Part shown: in pieces, positions 1 to 8,683 of the stretch
Numbering within the stretch: position 1 is the stretch's first letter
How the letters are laid out: every line of letters begins with the position of its first letter
NCBI GenBank assembly: GCA_016717285.1
Contig: JADKFU010000001.1
Location: forward strand, 558,001 to 622,000
DNA from: Chitinophagaceae bacterium
GTDB lineage: Bacteria; Bacteroidota; Bacteroidia; Chitinophagales; UBA10324
Reading direction: 5' to 3'
Length of the DNA stretch: 64,000 nucleotides
Position numbers and translations under genes: made by a program
Notes under the pieces: model-generated
Told to the model about the DNA's origin: nothing
The model's database searches: none
The model's input: only the letters and a program-made list of their open reading frames with translations

Positions 1-1
1 C

Positions 2-174
2 AAGAATGGGGAACTCAAATCCGGAAAGGACGGTAAAGGAGGAAAAGTAAAAAGCCGTAAACAAGCGATTGCAATCGGTCTCAGTGAAGCACGTAAAGAA
101 GGAGCCAGGGTACCGAAGAAAAAGGTGCTCCAAAAAAGTCCACGGCGCATAAAAAGTCAAGTAAAAAGAATTGA
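2..174 (+). pseudogene. DUF6496-like small basic protein, 5'-partial, frameshifted
   Basis: The window opens inside a lysine/arginine-rich reading frame (codons starting at base 2) that reads KNGELKSGKDGKGGKVKSRK, then QAIAIGLSEARKEGARVPKK. This is the signature of the short DUF6496 proteins common in Bacteroidota and Proteobacteria; their function is unknown. After VPKK the frame departs from the family and would run on to a stop at 185-187. Moving to the next frame at the A5 run (119-123) restores a typical tail, KGAPKKSTAHKKSSKKN, with a stop at 172-174. One extra A in that run would mend the gene, so it is either a one-base sequencing or assembly loss or a real recent frameshift. The start lies outside the window. 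Confidence 0.7.
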
Positions 175-288
175 GTACAGAAAATAGTATATAAAAATTT
201 TCAAAATAATATCAGAATCCCAGTTGAATGTCATTGCCAACAATGATCTACCCTGCAATTGATAATAATAAAGTGAAAATATAGCGCA

Positions 289-486
289 TTGCCTTCCACT
301 GTAATCAGATCGTTTCATTACAATGCAGAGAGCCGGATACTCCAAGTGAGATTTAGATCCGGAGCTATTTATGAATATCTGGAAGTGCCTGAACGAATTT
401 ACCAGGATATGAAAGTTTTTTTTTCAAAAGGAAAATTCCTGAATAACTACATCAAAGAACAATTTGAATTCAGAAAAATTAGGTAA
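289..486 (+). CDS. KTSC domain-containing protein (65 aa)
   Basis: A 65-residue protein made up entirely of a KTSC domain, a short fold named after a C-terminal motif in lysyl-tRNA synthetases and of unknown biochemical role. The family pattern is visible: PSTVIRSFHYNAESRILQV, then SGAIYEYLEVP and FSKGKFLNNYI. The start codon is TTG at 289. An in-frame TGA at 274-276 rules out any upstream ATG, and family members normally begin right at M-P-S-[ST]-V-I, so TTG is the only sensible start. It sits among other small stress-type genes. Family membership is clear; function is not. Confidence 0.8.
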   Translation: MPSTVIRSFHYNAESRILQVRFRSGAIYEYLEVPERIYQDMKVFFSKGKFLNNYIKEQFEFRKIR

Positions 487-652
487 AGCATGTGCTCGCT
501 ATTCATCTTAGAACTCCATTATCCAGTGCTTCTAAGGATGTATTCCTGCCGGTAATGGTATGAACCTATGAGGCTAAAATCCCCTTGATATTTTTGGCAC
601 TATCTGTGTCAATTGCATAATCAAATTTTTTCAATTGATAATACCACAACTG

Positions 653-1270
653 ATGGCAAGGGAAATAAGCACCCGGATTGGTTTTGCATTCATTTTTATA
701 ACTCTTTTTTCTGTGGAATCTTTAGCTATGAAAAACCTTATCACCGAATCAACTTTAAATAATCATCTATCGCAAATACCAGAAACGGAAATGGAAATAG
801 CAATTAAAAGAGATAATGATGCTGTGGCTGATAGAGACCGAAAGTTTTTAATAAAGTCTGCCGATGCCAGGATGATGGATGCAGCGGAAGGAAAACTTGC
901 GACTGAAAAAGGAACGACGAAAGAGATCAGAGATTATGGACAGCGCATGCTAACTGATCAGGGCCTTTTGCTTGCCGAGATAAATAAACTTGCCATGAAA
1001 AAAGGAGTGGAGATACCTAATTCAATCAGCGAGAAGAAGGAGCATTTTAGAAAGAAGCTGGCAGAAGAAGAGGGAAAACATTTTGATAAAAGATTTATAC
1101 GAATGATCACTATCGATCATAAGCGGGATCTGCGCATGTTCAGGCGTGCTGAAAAATCTACTGATGAGGATATTGCGGGTTTTGCGAAAAAATTTCTACC
1201 AGTGATCCAATCTCATCTGGACGGTATTAAAGAAATAAAAAAATTACAGGAATCTGGAATAACGAATTGA
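653..1270 (+). CDS. DUF4142 domain-containing exported protein
   Basis: A 205-residue protein with an N-terminal signal peptide (hydrophobic stretch IGFAFIFITLFSVESLA, likely cleaved after residue 25 or so) followed by a DUF4142 domain. That domain is a ferritin-like helical bundle of unknown activity, often linked to stress genes in Bacteroidota. DUF4142 features seen are DRKFLIKSADARMMDAAEGK, the central DYGQRMLTDQ and a helix carrying HKRDLRMFRRAEKS. The reading frame extends upstream to a TTG at 635, but the ATG at 653 gives a cleaner signal peptide (MAREISTRIG...) and is preferred. A TTGGCACTAT motif sits about 50 bases upstream and recurs before the DUF892 gene at 4360. Confidence 0.8.
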   Translation: MAREISTRIGFAFIFITLFSVESLAMKNLITESTLNNHLSQIPETEMEIAIKRDNDAVADRDRKFLIKSADARMMDAAEGKLATEKGTTKEIRDYGQRMLTDQGLLLAEINKLAMKKGVEIPNSISEKKEHFRKKLAEEEGKHFDKRFIRMITIDHKRDLRMFRRAEKSTDEDIAGFAKKFLPVIQSHLDGIKEIKKLQESGITN

Positions 1271-1339
1271 TGCAAAGCGAAAAGAATAATAAACCTGTAA
1301 TTAAAATGCATCCGTATATAAATAAAAATTAATCATTTC

Positions 1340-1579
1340 ATGTCAAACAGGGCAATTGCAAGTGAACAGATTCAAAAAAGGATTGAAATACTTGAGAAGG
1401 AAAAAAATGATGCAAGATTAAACATTGGAGCTGAGTGGCATGGACTGGAAGAAATGCTAAAGCCCGTAAATATTTTAAAATCTACTGGTTCAATGATGGT
1501 GCAAGGTTTCCTTAGCCGTGGAAAGAAAGGACTGATTCAGGTTCTGCTATCAAAACTGTTATTCAGGCGATCACATTAA
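1340..1579 (+). CDS. Hypothetical small protein (79 aa)
   Basis: A 79-residue protein I do not recognise. It has a charged helical N-terminal half (EQIQKRIEILEKEKNDARLN, probably a short amphipathic or coiled helix) and a basic, moderately hydrophobic C-terminal half (VQGFLSRGKKGLIQVLLSKL) that could lie on a membrane. It starts with an ATG at 1340 and ends 46 bases before a holin-like membrane protein on the same strand, so the two are probably co-transcribed. Similar helix-plus-amphipathic proteins often sit beside holin-X genes, but this is only inference. Coding is supported by its position in a tightly packed co-directional row. Confidence 0.6.
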   Translation: MSNRAIASEQIQKRIEILEKEKNDARLNIGAEWHGLEEMLKPVNILKSTGSMMVQGFLSRGKKGLIQVLLSKLLFRRSH

Positions 1580-1625
1580 AAAAGCTAGACAAACAACATT
1601 TCTTGAACACAATTAAAAATAAATT

Positions 1626-2048
1626 ATGGAAGGATTAAAACAAAAAGGAAGCAGACTGCTCGAAGCAGTTGCAGATTATGCAGAGAGTTCCATCAAGCTC
1701 ATTGCATTTAAAAGTGCTGATAAGAGTGCAAGAATCTCCTCAAATTTTCTCATGATTGTAATACTGATTATCATTTTCCTATTCACTTTTAATTTATTGA
1801 ATATTGGTTTGGCGTTACTCCTCTCTATTTTGCTCGATCGGTCGTGGGCGGGCTTTATTATTCTCGGTGGATTGTATGCGATATTGGGAATATGCATTTA
1901 CCTGATGAGAGACAAACTTATTTATCAGCCATTGCTTAATGCCACCCTCCAATCCATTTTGGGAACATCTCTTAAAGCGGAGGAAGGAATTGAGAAGGTG
2001 CAGGATAAGATTGAAGACAAGCTGAATTTAGAAAAGCAACCAGATTAA
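1626..2048 (+). CDS. Phage holin family protein (holin superfamily III / holin-X-like)
   Basis: A 140-residue integral membrane protein. It has an amphipathic N-terminal helix with YAESSIKLIAFKSADKSAR (about 18-36), two transmembrane segments (about 40-70 and 74-94) and a charged cytoplasmic tail EKVQDKIEDKLNLEKQPD. This layout matches the widespread chromosomal 'putative actinobacterial holin-X' family. The family name is historical: most members are not phage lysis proteins, and no prophage genes are near. It lies between a small helical protein and a DUF748 protein, all on the plus strand with gaps of 24-46 bases, which suggests one envelope-stress operon. Its molecular role is unknown. 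Confidence 0.75.
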   Translation: MEGLKQKGSRLLEAVADYAESSIKLIAFKSADKSARISSNFLMIVILIIIFLFTFNLLNIGLALLLSILLDRSWAGFIILGGLYAILGICIYLMRDKLIYQPLLNATLQSILGTSLKAEEGIEKVQDKIEDKLNLEKQPD

Positions 2049-2072
2049 AAATACTTTAGACAATTAAGCATA

Positions 2073-3305
2073 ATGAGAAGAAAGGATAAAAATGCTGAAA
2101 AAAACAAACCGCACAGAAGACGACTGGGTTTAAAGATCCTTATCGGCATTCTTATTTTATTAATTATCGTCAGGCTCATTTTGCCGTATGTAATTCTGCA
2201 CTATGGCAATAAAACGCTTGCAAATGATGTGAAAGGTTATTATGGTCACATGGAAGACGTTGATCTTTCCATCTACCGTGGAGCGTATACCATCTGCGAC
2301 GTTTATCTCAGCAAAGTGGATTCTGCAACCGGTAAACAATCACCTTTTGCTGATGCAAAGGAGATTGACCTTTCTATTGAATGGAAAGCTCTTCTGCATG
2401 GTTCAATAGTGGGAGAGCTCGTGGTTGAAACTCCCACCCTCAATTTTATTAAAGAAAAGGTTTCTGCGAAACAATTAGCTGAAGACACCACTGATTTCAG
2501 GATACTGTTGAAGAAATTCATGCCCATCAAGATCAACCGTTTCGAAATCAATAATGGATCCATACATTATATCGATGAAGGATCATCACCAAAGGTGGAT
2601 GTGGCATTAACTGATGCACACATTGTTGCAACCAATCTTCAAAATTCGTACGACTCTGCAGAAGTGCTTCCCTCTGGTGTAACAGCGGATGCTCATGTTT
2701 ATGAAGGAACGTTCAACTTGGGAATGAAATTGAACCCACTGGCTGATCAGGCAACATTTGACTTGAATGCACGACTCGAAAACACCAACCTGGTTTTACT
2801 CAATGACTTTTTTAAAGCGTATGCTAAAATAGATGTCAATAAAGGAAGATTTGGACTTTACACGGAGGTAGCTGCTAAGAATGGTAAATTCACCGGCTAT
2901 GTAAAACCGATCATCAAAGACCTGGATGTGCTTGGAGCGGAGGATAAAAATGATTCTTTTCTTCGAAAATTATGGGAAGGTCTTGTAGGATTAGCAGGGC
3001 AAATATTGGAAAATCCCAAAAAGGACCAGGTAGCAACCAAGATACCTATTGAGGGAGAGATGTCAGATCCTAACATTCATGTTTTTACTGCCATAGTTGA
3101 AGTGCTGCGAAATGCATTCGTTCAGGCTTTGTTTCCTGCAATTGATCAGCAAATCAGCATCGGTTCTGTTGGTAACACCCCACAGGAAGAAAAATCGCTT
3201 CTTAAAAAGATGTTTGAAAAGGATAAGGTTGAAGATGATAAGAGTCAAACAGAAAAAGAGAAGCACGAAAAAAAGGAAAAGGATAAGAAAAAGGACAAAT
3301 CATAA
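2073..3305 (+). CDS. DUF748 domain-containing membrane-anchored protein
   Basis: A 410-residue protein with a basic N-terminus, one transmembrane anchor (about residues 19-41, LKILIGILILLIIVRLILPY) and a large periplasmic part of the DUF748/AsmA-like type. Family features are YVILHYGNKTLA just after the anchor, WKALLHGSIVGELVVETPTLNF, and MPIKINRFEINNGSIHYID. Proteins of this group resemble AsmA/TamB bridge proteins thought to act in outer-membrane lipid or envelope maintenance; the role here is inferred. The last 40 residues are a lysine/glutamate-rich tail (KKEKDKKKDKS). The stop codon at 3303-3305 coincides with the first base of a truncated dehydrogenase fragment, so the natural 3' end may have been altered by the same event. 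Confidence 0.75.
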   Translation: MRRKDKNAEKNKPHRRRLGLKILIGILILLIIVRLILPYVILHYGNKTLANDVKGYYGHMEDVDLSIYRGAYTICDVYLSKVDSATGKQSPFADAKEIDLSIEWKALLHGSIVGELVVETPTLNFIKEKVSAKQLAEDTTDFRILLKKFMPIKINRFEINNGSIHYIDEGSSPKVDVALTDAHIVATNLQNSYDSAEVLPSGVTADAHVYEGTFNLGMKLNPLADQATFDLNARLENTNLVLLNDFFKAYAKIDVNKGRFGLYTEVAAKNGKFTGYVKPIIKDLDVLGAEDKNDSFLRKLWEGLVGLAGQILENPKKDQVATKIPIEGEMSDPNIHVFTAIVEVLRNAFVQALFPAIDQQISIGSVGNTPQEEKSLLKKMFEKDKVEDDKSQTEKEKHEKKEKDKKKDKS

Positions 3306-4153
3306 ACCTGGGTTATGGACCCGAGGGTGGTATAACAGAAAAAGGAGGTGCACTTTTCGGTTATACAGATTTATATGGTGGATATGATGGTGGACAAGCG
3401 CAATACGTGAGAGTTCCCTATGCTGATTATGGCCCACGGAAAGTACCTGATCAATTAAGTGATGAGCAAGTGCTTTTTCTAACCGACATTTTTCCTACCG
3501 GATATGCAGGTGTCGATTGGGGTGAAGTTCATGGAGGAGAATCGGTGGCGATTTTTGGTGCAGGTCCTATTGGTATTATGGCTGCTAAAAGCGCCGCACT
3601 TCGTGATGCAGGGTTGGTATTAATTGTTGATACTTTACAATATCGTTTGGATAAAGCTAAACAAACTGCTCCCTGTGAAACGATTTTATGGGAAGGAAAT
3701 GGAAAGGAAGTAATCGAACAAATCAGATCCTTTACGCAGGGAAGAGGAGCAGATGTTTGTATTGATGCGGTGGGCTTTGAACCTGATCGCAATATATTAG
3801 ATCGTGCTAAAGCTGTGGTCAATTTTGAAAAGGGTTCCGCAAAGGTATTAGAAGCCTGCATGAGTGCAGTGAGACGCGGAGGCATCATTTCAGTGCTTGG
3901 AGTGTACCCGGCATTATATGATAATTTCCCGGTAGGACAATTTTTTGATAAAGGTATAATCCTTAAAGGCGGTCAGGCTCCTGCACATAAATACATTGAT
4001 GAATTGCTTGGTTATGTGGCTGAAGGAAAAATTCAATTGAATGATTTTATCACGCATAGATTGCCTCTATCACGAATTGCGGATGGTTATGCCATGTTTA
4101 AAAATAAACAAGATAACTGCGTAAAGGTTGTGCTCAATCCGTGGATGGAATAA
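3305..4153 (+). pseudogene. 5'-truncated zinc-dependent alcohol/formaldehyde dehydrogenase
   Basis: An open frame with no proper start codon that matches the C-terminal two thirds of glutathione-independent formaldehyde dehydrogenase-type medium-chain dehydrogenases. From base 3305 it reads NLGYGPEGGITEKGGALFGY, then GGYDGGQAQYVRVPYADYGP. The Rossmann NAD-binding region is intact (FGAGPIGIMAA, GRGADVCIDAVGFEPD) and the end is normal. The roughly 110 N-terminal residues that carry the catalytic and structural zinc ligands are missing. A GTG at 3407 could start a 248-residue NAD-binding fragment, but it could not be a working dehydrogenase. No internal stops are present, so the truncation looks recent or is an assembly join. 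Confidence 0.75.
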
Positions 4154-4359
4154 GAAATCTTATTGATGTTTTACTGACTACCTCGTCGGGGAAGTTTTTG
4201 CACATGTTTATATTCATTTTCCCCAAATGATTTTAAATTCTAACGGGCCACCAAAGAGAGTTTATCGCATGTTATATTGGTAAATTTCGGTTATTGGCCA
4301 TACACTTAGGCTTGGCACTATAATTATCGTTTTCTAATTACACTAACCAATATCTTATA

Positions 4360-4998
4360 ATGAAAAAAGCGACTGAGAAAGATAAGGAAACGATAATTTC
4401 ACATCGATTGAAAGTGATATTTGAGAATTCTTTTGAGTTGAAATCTTTTTTTGAGGAGGAATTAAAAAGTATTTATTGGGTTGATACAGCAATTATGAAA
4501 ATGCTGGCCAGGATGGGCGAAAATTCCATTTCTGATGAACTTTTTACGTCTATGGAAGATCATATAAACGTAAAAGAAGAACAGTTAAGAAGGTTGGAAG
4601 AAATATTTAATGCCAACGATTTTTACCCTGAACAAATTCATTGTAAAGCGTTCTCGGTGCTCATTAAGGAACTTGAACATGTTACAACCGTTACTGATTT
4701 GGGCATTGTAAGAGATTCATGGATCATTTCTGTCATGCAGAAAATCGAATTTTACGTTATTACCTCTTATGGAACCTTACGAACTTTTGCCAATTTATTG
4801 GGGCAAAATGAAGTGGCTGATCTCTTACAACAAACTTTGGATGAAGAAAAAGCCTATACGTTAGAATTAAACGCTGTTAGCGATCTCCTCTACAAAGATT
4901 TTAAGGATATTGTTGAAGTCAATAGGAATGTAAAAACAGATAAATATTTTTTTCATTCAGGCTTTGAACAATTCCAGGGTATTCATCGGCAATCTTAA
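4360..4998 (+). CDS. DUF892 (YciE/YciF-type ferritin-like) protein
   Basis: A 212-residue soluble protein of the DUF892 family, a ferritin-like four-helix bundle related to the stress-induced YciE/YciF proteins. Family features are FFEEELKSIYWVDTAIMKML near the start, EDHINVKEEQLRRLEEIF, the short KAFSVLIKELE and the C-terminal DEEKAYTLELNAVSDLL, which together supply the glutamate/histidine positions of the di-metal helix bundle. The N-terminal 25 residues are an extra charged extension. It is followed by about 400 bases without a gene. The upstream region carries TTGGCACTATAAT at 4312-4324, part of which is shared with the DUF4142 gene upstream region. Confidence 0.85.
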   Translation: MKKATEKDKETIISHRLKVIFENSFELKSFFEEELKSIYWVDTAIMKMLARMGENSISDELFTSMEDHINVKEEQLRRLEEIFNANDFYPEQIHCKAFSVLIKELEHVTTVTDLGIVRDSWIISVMQKIEFYVITSYGTLRTFANLLGQNEVADLLQQTLDEEKAYTLELNAVSDLLYKDFKDIVEVNRNVKTDKYFFHSGFEQFQGIHRQS

Positions 4999-5397
4999 GC
5001 CTGCTTTTTTTTAAATTTTATGGATCAGGAATTTGGGATCGCATAATTTATAGGGCTGATATTTTCTTTATCAAATTTTTCCGATTCCGAAGAACGAAAT
5101 TTATGTTGTCGCAATAGATTTCAAATCCAAAATTTTGCCATCCGATAAAAAAAGCCGGAAGTACGATTACGCTTTAAATTTATAAGCACTTCCTCATACC
5201 TTCCAACTTTGGAGAACGCATCACTTCGAGGGAATATTCAATTCACCTGGTTATTATCTTGAAATTGAAAACCGGATTGCAAAGCTGATTTTTAAAGCTC
5301 AAAAAAATCGCGGAGCCTAAAGAAATTAAGGGATTAACCTATATTCTTTAAACTCCGCGAAAGTTGTTAAACCAACACCATCATTTGCAGATGCTGT
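4999..5397. other. Intergenic region between convergent genes
   Basis: About 400 bases between the end of the DUF892 gene (+) and the end of the PepSY-like gene (-). No coding frame is convincing on either strand. The only clear structure is the hairpin at 5309-5359 described separately. The stretch 5050-5300 is AT-rich without visible repeats. Confidence 0.6.
5309..5359 (-). terminator. Rho-independent terminator of the PepSY-like gene
   Basis: Two nested stems, CGCGGAG (5309-5315) with CTCCGCG (5353-5359) and TAAAGAA (5318-5324) with TTCTTTA (5344-5350), form a long hairpin. Read on the minus strand it is followed directly by ATTTTTTT, the normal layout of an intrinsic terminator 40 bases past the stop of the gene ending at 5398. 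It could also stop plus-strand transcripts from the DUF892 gene, but no T run follows on that side. Confidence 0.75.
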
Positions 5398-5910
5398 TTA
5401 CTTCATTGGAACCAGATTTCCGCTCTTATCGAACTTCATCCATTTTCCATCTACCCAAACCTGGTAATTAGTTTCGCCTGATGGAGTTTTTACCTCGTAC
5501 ACATTGTCGAAAGTTGCATCCGGATATTTACTCTGGAGGTATTTATTAGTACCTGCAGGGAGAGAAGAAGATTTAATCTGTTTCCCCATGTACACTGGAT
5601 TTCCCTTCATGTCATAAATAACCCGTTGGTTCATGCTGGAATTATCATTGTAGCTTGCGATGTATCCGTTATTATACTTATACCAGGTAACATCGGATTG
5701 ATTGGGATAAGAACTTTTGAAAGCGGAATTAATAGATGATGGTAATTCTGACGGAGGTAATGTAAGCATGTCATTATTATCCCACGTCAATGTGGTATTA
5801 TTCTGCTTTTGATTGGTTACCGGATCAATGGGATGTCCGGGTTGTGGCTGTTGTGCACTAGCAAAATGCATAGTAAAGCACAGGATAGGAATTATGATTG
5901 CTCTTTTCAT
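5398..5910 (-). CDS. PepSY-like domain exported protein
   Basis: A 170-residue protein with a signal peptide (MKRAIIIPILCFTMHFASAQ) and a PepSY-like domain of the kind annotated in Bacteroidota as 'beta-lactamase-inhibitor-like PepSY-like'. Typical features are PSSINSAFKSSYPNQSDVTW, a following glycine/tyrosine strand (KYNNGYIASY), and a second half-repeat with LQSKYPDATFDNVYEV. Such proteins are periplasmic and small; their role is not established. The frame is open upstream to 6048, but the first 46 residues lack sense and ATG 5910 gives a clean signal peptide, so that start is chosen. Proline/glutamine-rich spacer follows the signal peptide. It stands alone with its own terminator. Confidence 0.75.
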   Translation of the reverse strand: MKRAIIIPILCFTMHFASAQQPQPGHPIDPVTNQKQNNTTLTWDNNDMLTLPPSELPSSINSAFKSSYPNQSDVTWYKYNNGYIASYNDNSSMNQRVIYDMKGNPVYMGKQIKSSSLPAGTNKYLQSKYPDATFDNVYEVKTPSGETNYQVWVDGKWMKFDKSGNLVPMK

Positions 5911-6190
5911 TTTTTTTGGATTTAAAAGTTTGAAGAATTTTGATGAACCATTAATAAAAAAAATGCCAATAATTTTAACCTTGCGTAAAAGGAAGTAATT
6001 ATTGGCAACACATATGAAATAAATAACATTAATAATCCTCTCTGACATTTCTCTGACAAAATATGGATGGAAAAAGCGCTATGGTATTTGAGTGATCTGT
6101 AAGGGGATTAGTAGCTATATCAAATGAAATAAAATTTATATTCTGCTGAATAGCGGTAGTTTTTTGGATATTTAGATTCCTTGAGGATAA

Positions 6191-8152
6191 TTACTGAAGA
6201 AGTATCGCCTTCGTTACCAGTTTTTGTCCGTTGATTATTCTCACGAATGCCATCCCAGTTATCTCTCCGGTAAGTTGAACTTGTTGTTCTATTTCTCCAT
6301 CAGTATGGAACAGTTCATTCCTGTAAATGATTTTTCCTATCACGTCAATTACTTCAATGGTTACATGATCCTGAAGTCCTGTTGCATGAATGGTAAAAGA
6401 TCCATGGCTTGGATTTGGAAAAATAGCCATCTCTGCAGGAATCTCAATTATCTCTCCGGTACGAAGTGGGGCAGTTGTGAAATTTTGAATCGCAGAATAC
6501 GCGCTGGTGTCACCTGTACACACTGAAGCAACATGGTAATCATAAGAAGTGGAAGGAGTGAGGTTGATCAGTTTTTTTGATGTTCCGGCAGCCGCTTTAG
6601 TTTTCCATTTTGTAACACCGGTTTTACGGTATTGAACAAGATAGCTTACAGCGCCTGTTGCATTGCTCCAATTTATCTTTGCTGAAGAAGAGGTGATTTT
6701 TGTGACAGAGAAACCACTTGGTGTTGCGCATACAGGAGAAGCTTCGCAAAATTTTCCTGTAAAAGCAGGACGATCAACAAATTCCAGGTTGATATTATCG
6801 AATTCATTTCCGTTGTTGTTTAGAGATACGCCACCACCAAAAAACATACAACCATTATTTAATACATGAATATCCTGACCTGAACCGGCTGCATATTGTT
6901 TTACCGATAACACAGATCCTGCGGGATTGTACTTTGCAAGGTAGATGTATTCATTTCCCAAAGGTGGCAATGTAATAGTGTCAAACACAACGCCAGGACC
7001 GCTGTCTGCAAAACCACTTACAAAACTGTTGCCTGCAAGATCAACAGCAACCGTATATCCTCTGTCTGCATGAACACCACCACCGTGCTGCAGCCATTGA
7101 ATGATGCCATTCGAATTATATTTTGCTACATACATGTCGGCATAACTCACGTTATTGCTTGTTGCAGTCAGATTATCAAATGTTGCAGTACCGGTGAAGT
7201 CACCTGTTATATAAAAGTTATTTAAGGCATCGGTTGCTACAGATTGTCCGTGATCAGTGACAAAAGAAACGTTGCCGCCACCCCGTCTCACCCAAGAGTT
7301 GGTTCCGGAAGCAGCATATTTAGCAATGAATGCGTCACCGAGCCCCAATGCAGTTACCTGGTTGGAACCAAAAGAAGCAGTGTTTTGAAATTCTCCTGTG
7401 ATGGCAATATCTCCGTTTGAATCACAGGTAATTCCGTAAGCATTATCTGAACCACTACCACCTGCACGTTTTAACCAGGCAAGAGTGCCGTTACTATCAT
7501 ACTTCGCAATGAACACATCAAATAAACCTGAGCTTGTTATGGTGATTCCATTTACGGTCATGGTGCCACTAAAAAATCCGGTTACATATACATTGCCGTT
7601 CCCATCGAGTGCCACACTGTTGGCCTGATCACCGGCAGTGCTGCCTTCCACTTTTGCCCATATTACATTTCCATTCACGTCATATTTTGCAATGAACCAG
7701 TCATAATCACCATGTCCGTTAAATGAAAGGTTACCGAACGAAACACTTGGATGTAATGAATTTGTTTGGATATAACCTGCGATATAAGAGTTACCCTCCG
7801 CATCAGTGGCAATTTCATTTCCCTGGTCGAGCAGCTCACCGCCTGCCAGTTTCAGAGTAGTGATGGTGCCACCCTGATCGTACTTTGCAAGAAAGATATC
7901 CGCTGCATTGCAGGGAATAGAGATGTTATCGAATACAGCAGGGTTACTCACCATGCCTGTAGCATAACAATTCCCATTTGCATCGCTGCTTACGCCATTG
8001 GTGATTCCACCGGTGCCACCCTGCTTTACCCATTGTGCGGTTTGTGCATTTGCTGATAGAAATAAAAAGAAAGCCGGAAGGAAATAAATCGCGAACAGCG
8101 CGTAAAATTTAAAAATCCGGAACTGACAAGTAGTGTATAATTTGTTTTTCAT
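6191..8152 (-). CDS. SBBP-repeat beta-propeller protein with Fn3 and T9SS type A sorting domain
   Basis: A 653-residue secreted protein. Residues 1-37 are a signal peptide ending ANAQ. Residues 40-470 hold repeated units of about 55-60 residues with the SBBP pattern (DANGNCYATGMVS; AKYDSNGTLAWLKRAGG; DSNGDIAITGEF), predicted to form a beta-propeller. Residues 475-562 are a fibronectin type III domain, and 563-653 are a type A Por sorting domain (IFPNPSHGSFTIHATG ... ending KLVTKAILLQ) that directs export by the type IX system and surface anchoring. The Fn3 unit closely resembles those in the arylsulfotransferase-like proteins nearby. A shorter paralogue without Fn3 lies at 24314. The ligand or role is unknown. 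Confidence 0.85.
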   Translation of the reverse strand: MKNKLYTTCQFRIFKFYALFAIYFLPAFFLFLSANAQTAQWVKQGGTGGITNGVSSDANGNCYATGMVSNPAVFDNISIPCNAADIFLAKYDQGGTITTLKLAGGELLDQGNEIATDAEGNSYIAGYIQTNSLHPSVSFGNLSFNGHGDYDWFIAKYDVNGNVIWAKVEGSTAGDQANSVALDGNGNVYVTGFFSGTMTVNGITITSSGLFDVFIAKYDSNGTLAWLKRAGGSGSDNAYGITCDSNGDIAITGEFQNTASFGSNQVTALGLGDAFIAKYAASGTNSWVRRGGGNVSFVTDHGQSVATDALNNFYITGDFTGTATFDNLTATSNNVSYADMYVAKYNSNGIIQWLQHGGGVHADRGYTVAVDLAGNSFVSGFADSGPGVVFDTITLPPLGNEYIYLAKYNPAGSVLSVKQYAAGSGQDIHVLNNGCMFFGGGVSLNNNGNEFDNINLEFVDRPAFTGKFCEASPVCATPSGFSVTKITSSSAKINWSNATGAVSYLVQYRKTGVTKWKTKAAAGTSKKLINLTPSTSYDYHVASVCTGDTSAYSAIQNFTTAPLRTGEIIEIPAEMAIFPNPSHGSFTIHATGLQDHVTIEVIDVIGKIIYRNELFHTDGEIEQQVQLTGEITGMAFVRIINGQKLVTKAILLQ

Positions 8153-8683
8153 GGAACAGCGTTTTGTGTTTTAGGGATGCAATATTGTTTCTGCAAAAAT
8201 TATCTGCAAAGCGAAACTATTTGGATGAGGAAATAAGGATGTTCAACCCAATAAATGAAATGCTCAATGGGAATTGAGTAATTATGATAATGCAGGAATT
8301 AGCAAAGATGGAACCATTATTATATGGCATCATTTGAATTAAGGAATGTTCTGTGATGATGCAATAGTGAAGAAAGAATGTGTAATCGCTTTTTAAACAG
8401 GGAATAATTTTCTACGTGCCCGAGACTTTTTCCCTCAAATGAGATAAAGACTTGATTTCAGAATTTGTAAATGATGGTACCTGAATAACGATATGGAATG
8501 GTGCCGGAGTTTTATTTTACAAATAATATTCCGCTGATAATTATGTGATATAATCTTTAATAACATCAACAGCGTTGGGACAGGTTAATTCATAGTTTCA
8601 TCTCAAAGAAGCGCTTCCTTAACGAAGACCAGGAGTAAGCAGTGTAGCAAAATTCTGATTAATGAATATTTACACCGCCGGAA
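8153..8683. other. Intergenic region upstream of the SBBP protein gene
   Basis: About 530 bases between two minus-strand genes. I see no credible coding frame, RNA gene or strong hairpin. It must hold the promoter of the SBBP gene at 8152; a minus-strand ATTTTTG-like element lies close upstream, but spacing to the phylum consensus is off by one base, so no promoter is called. Confidence 0.5.

Noticed and set aside
157..345. 62-residue minus-strand frame over the KTSC start
   Set aside because: Overlaps two better supported frames and has no start context or domain.
594..620. Sigma-54 promoter based on TTGGCAC
   Set aside because: The -24-like half is present at 594 and 4312, but the required GC dinucleotide at -12 spacing is missing in both.
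1626..2048. Prophage lysis gene suggested by the holin family name (also 41767-42111)
   Set aside because: No endolysin, structural, integrase or repressor genes are near; both families are common chromosomal membrane proteins.
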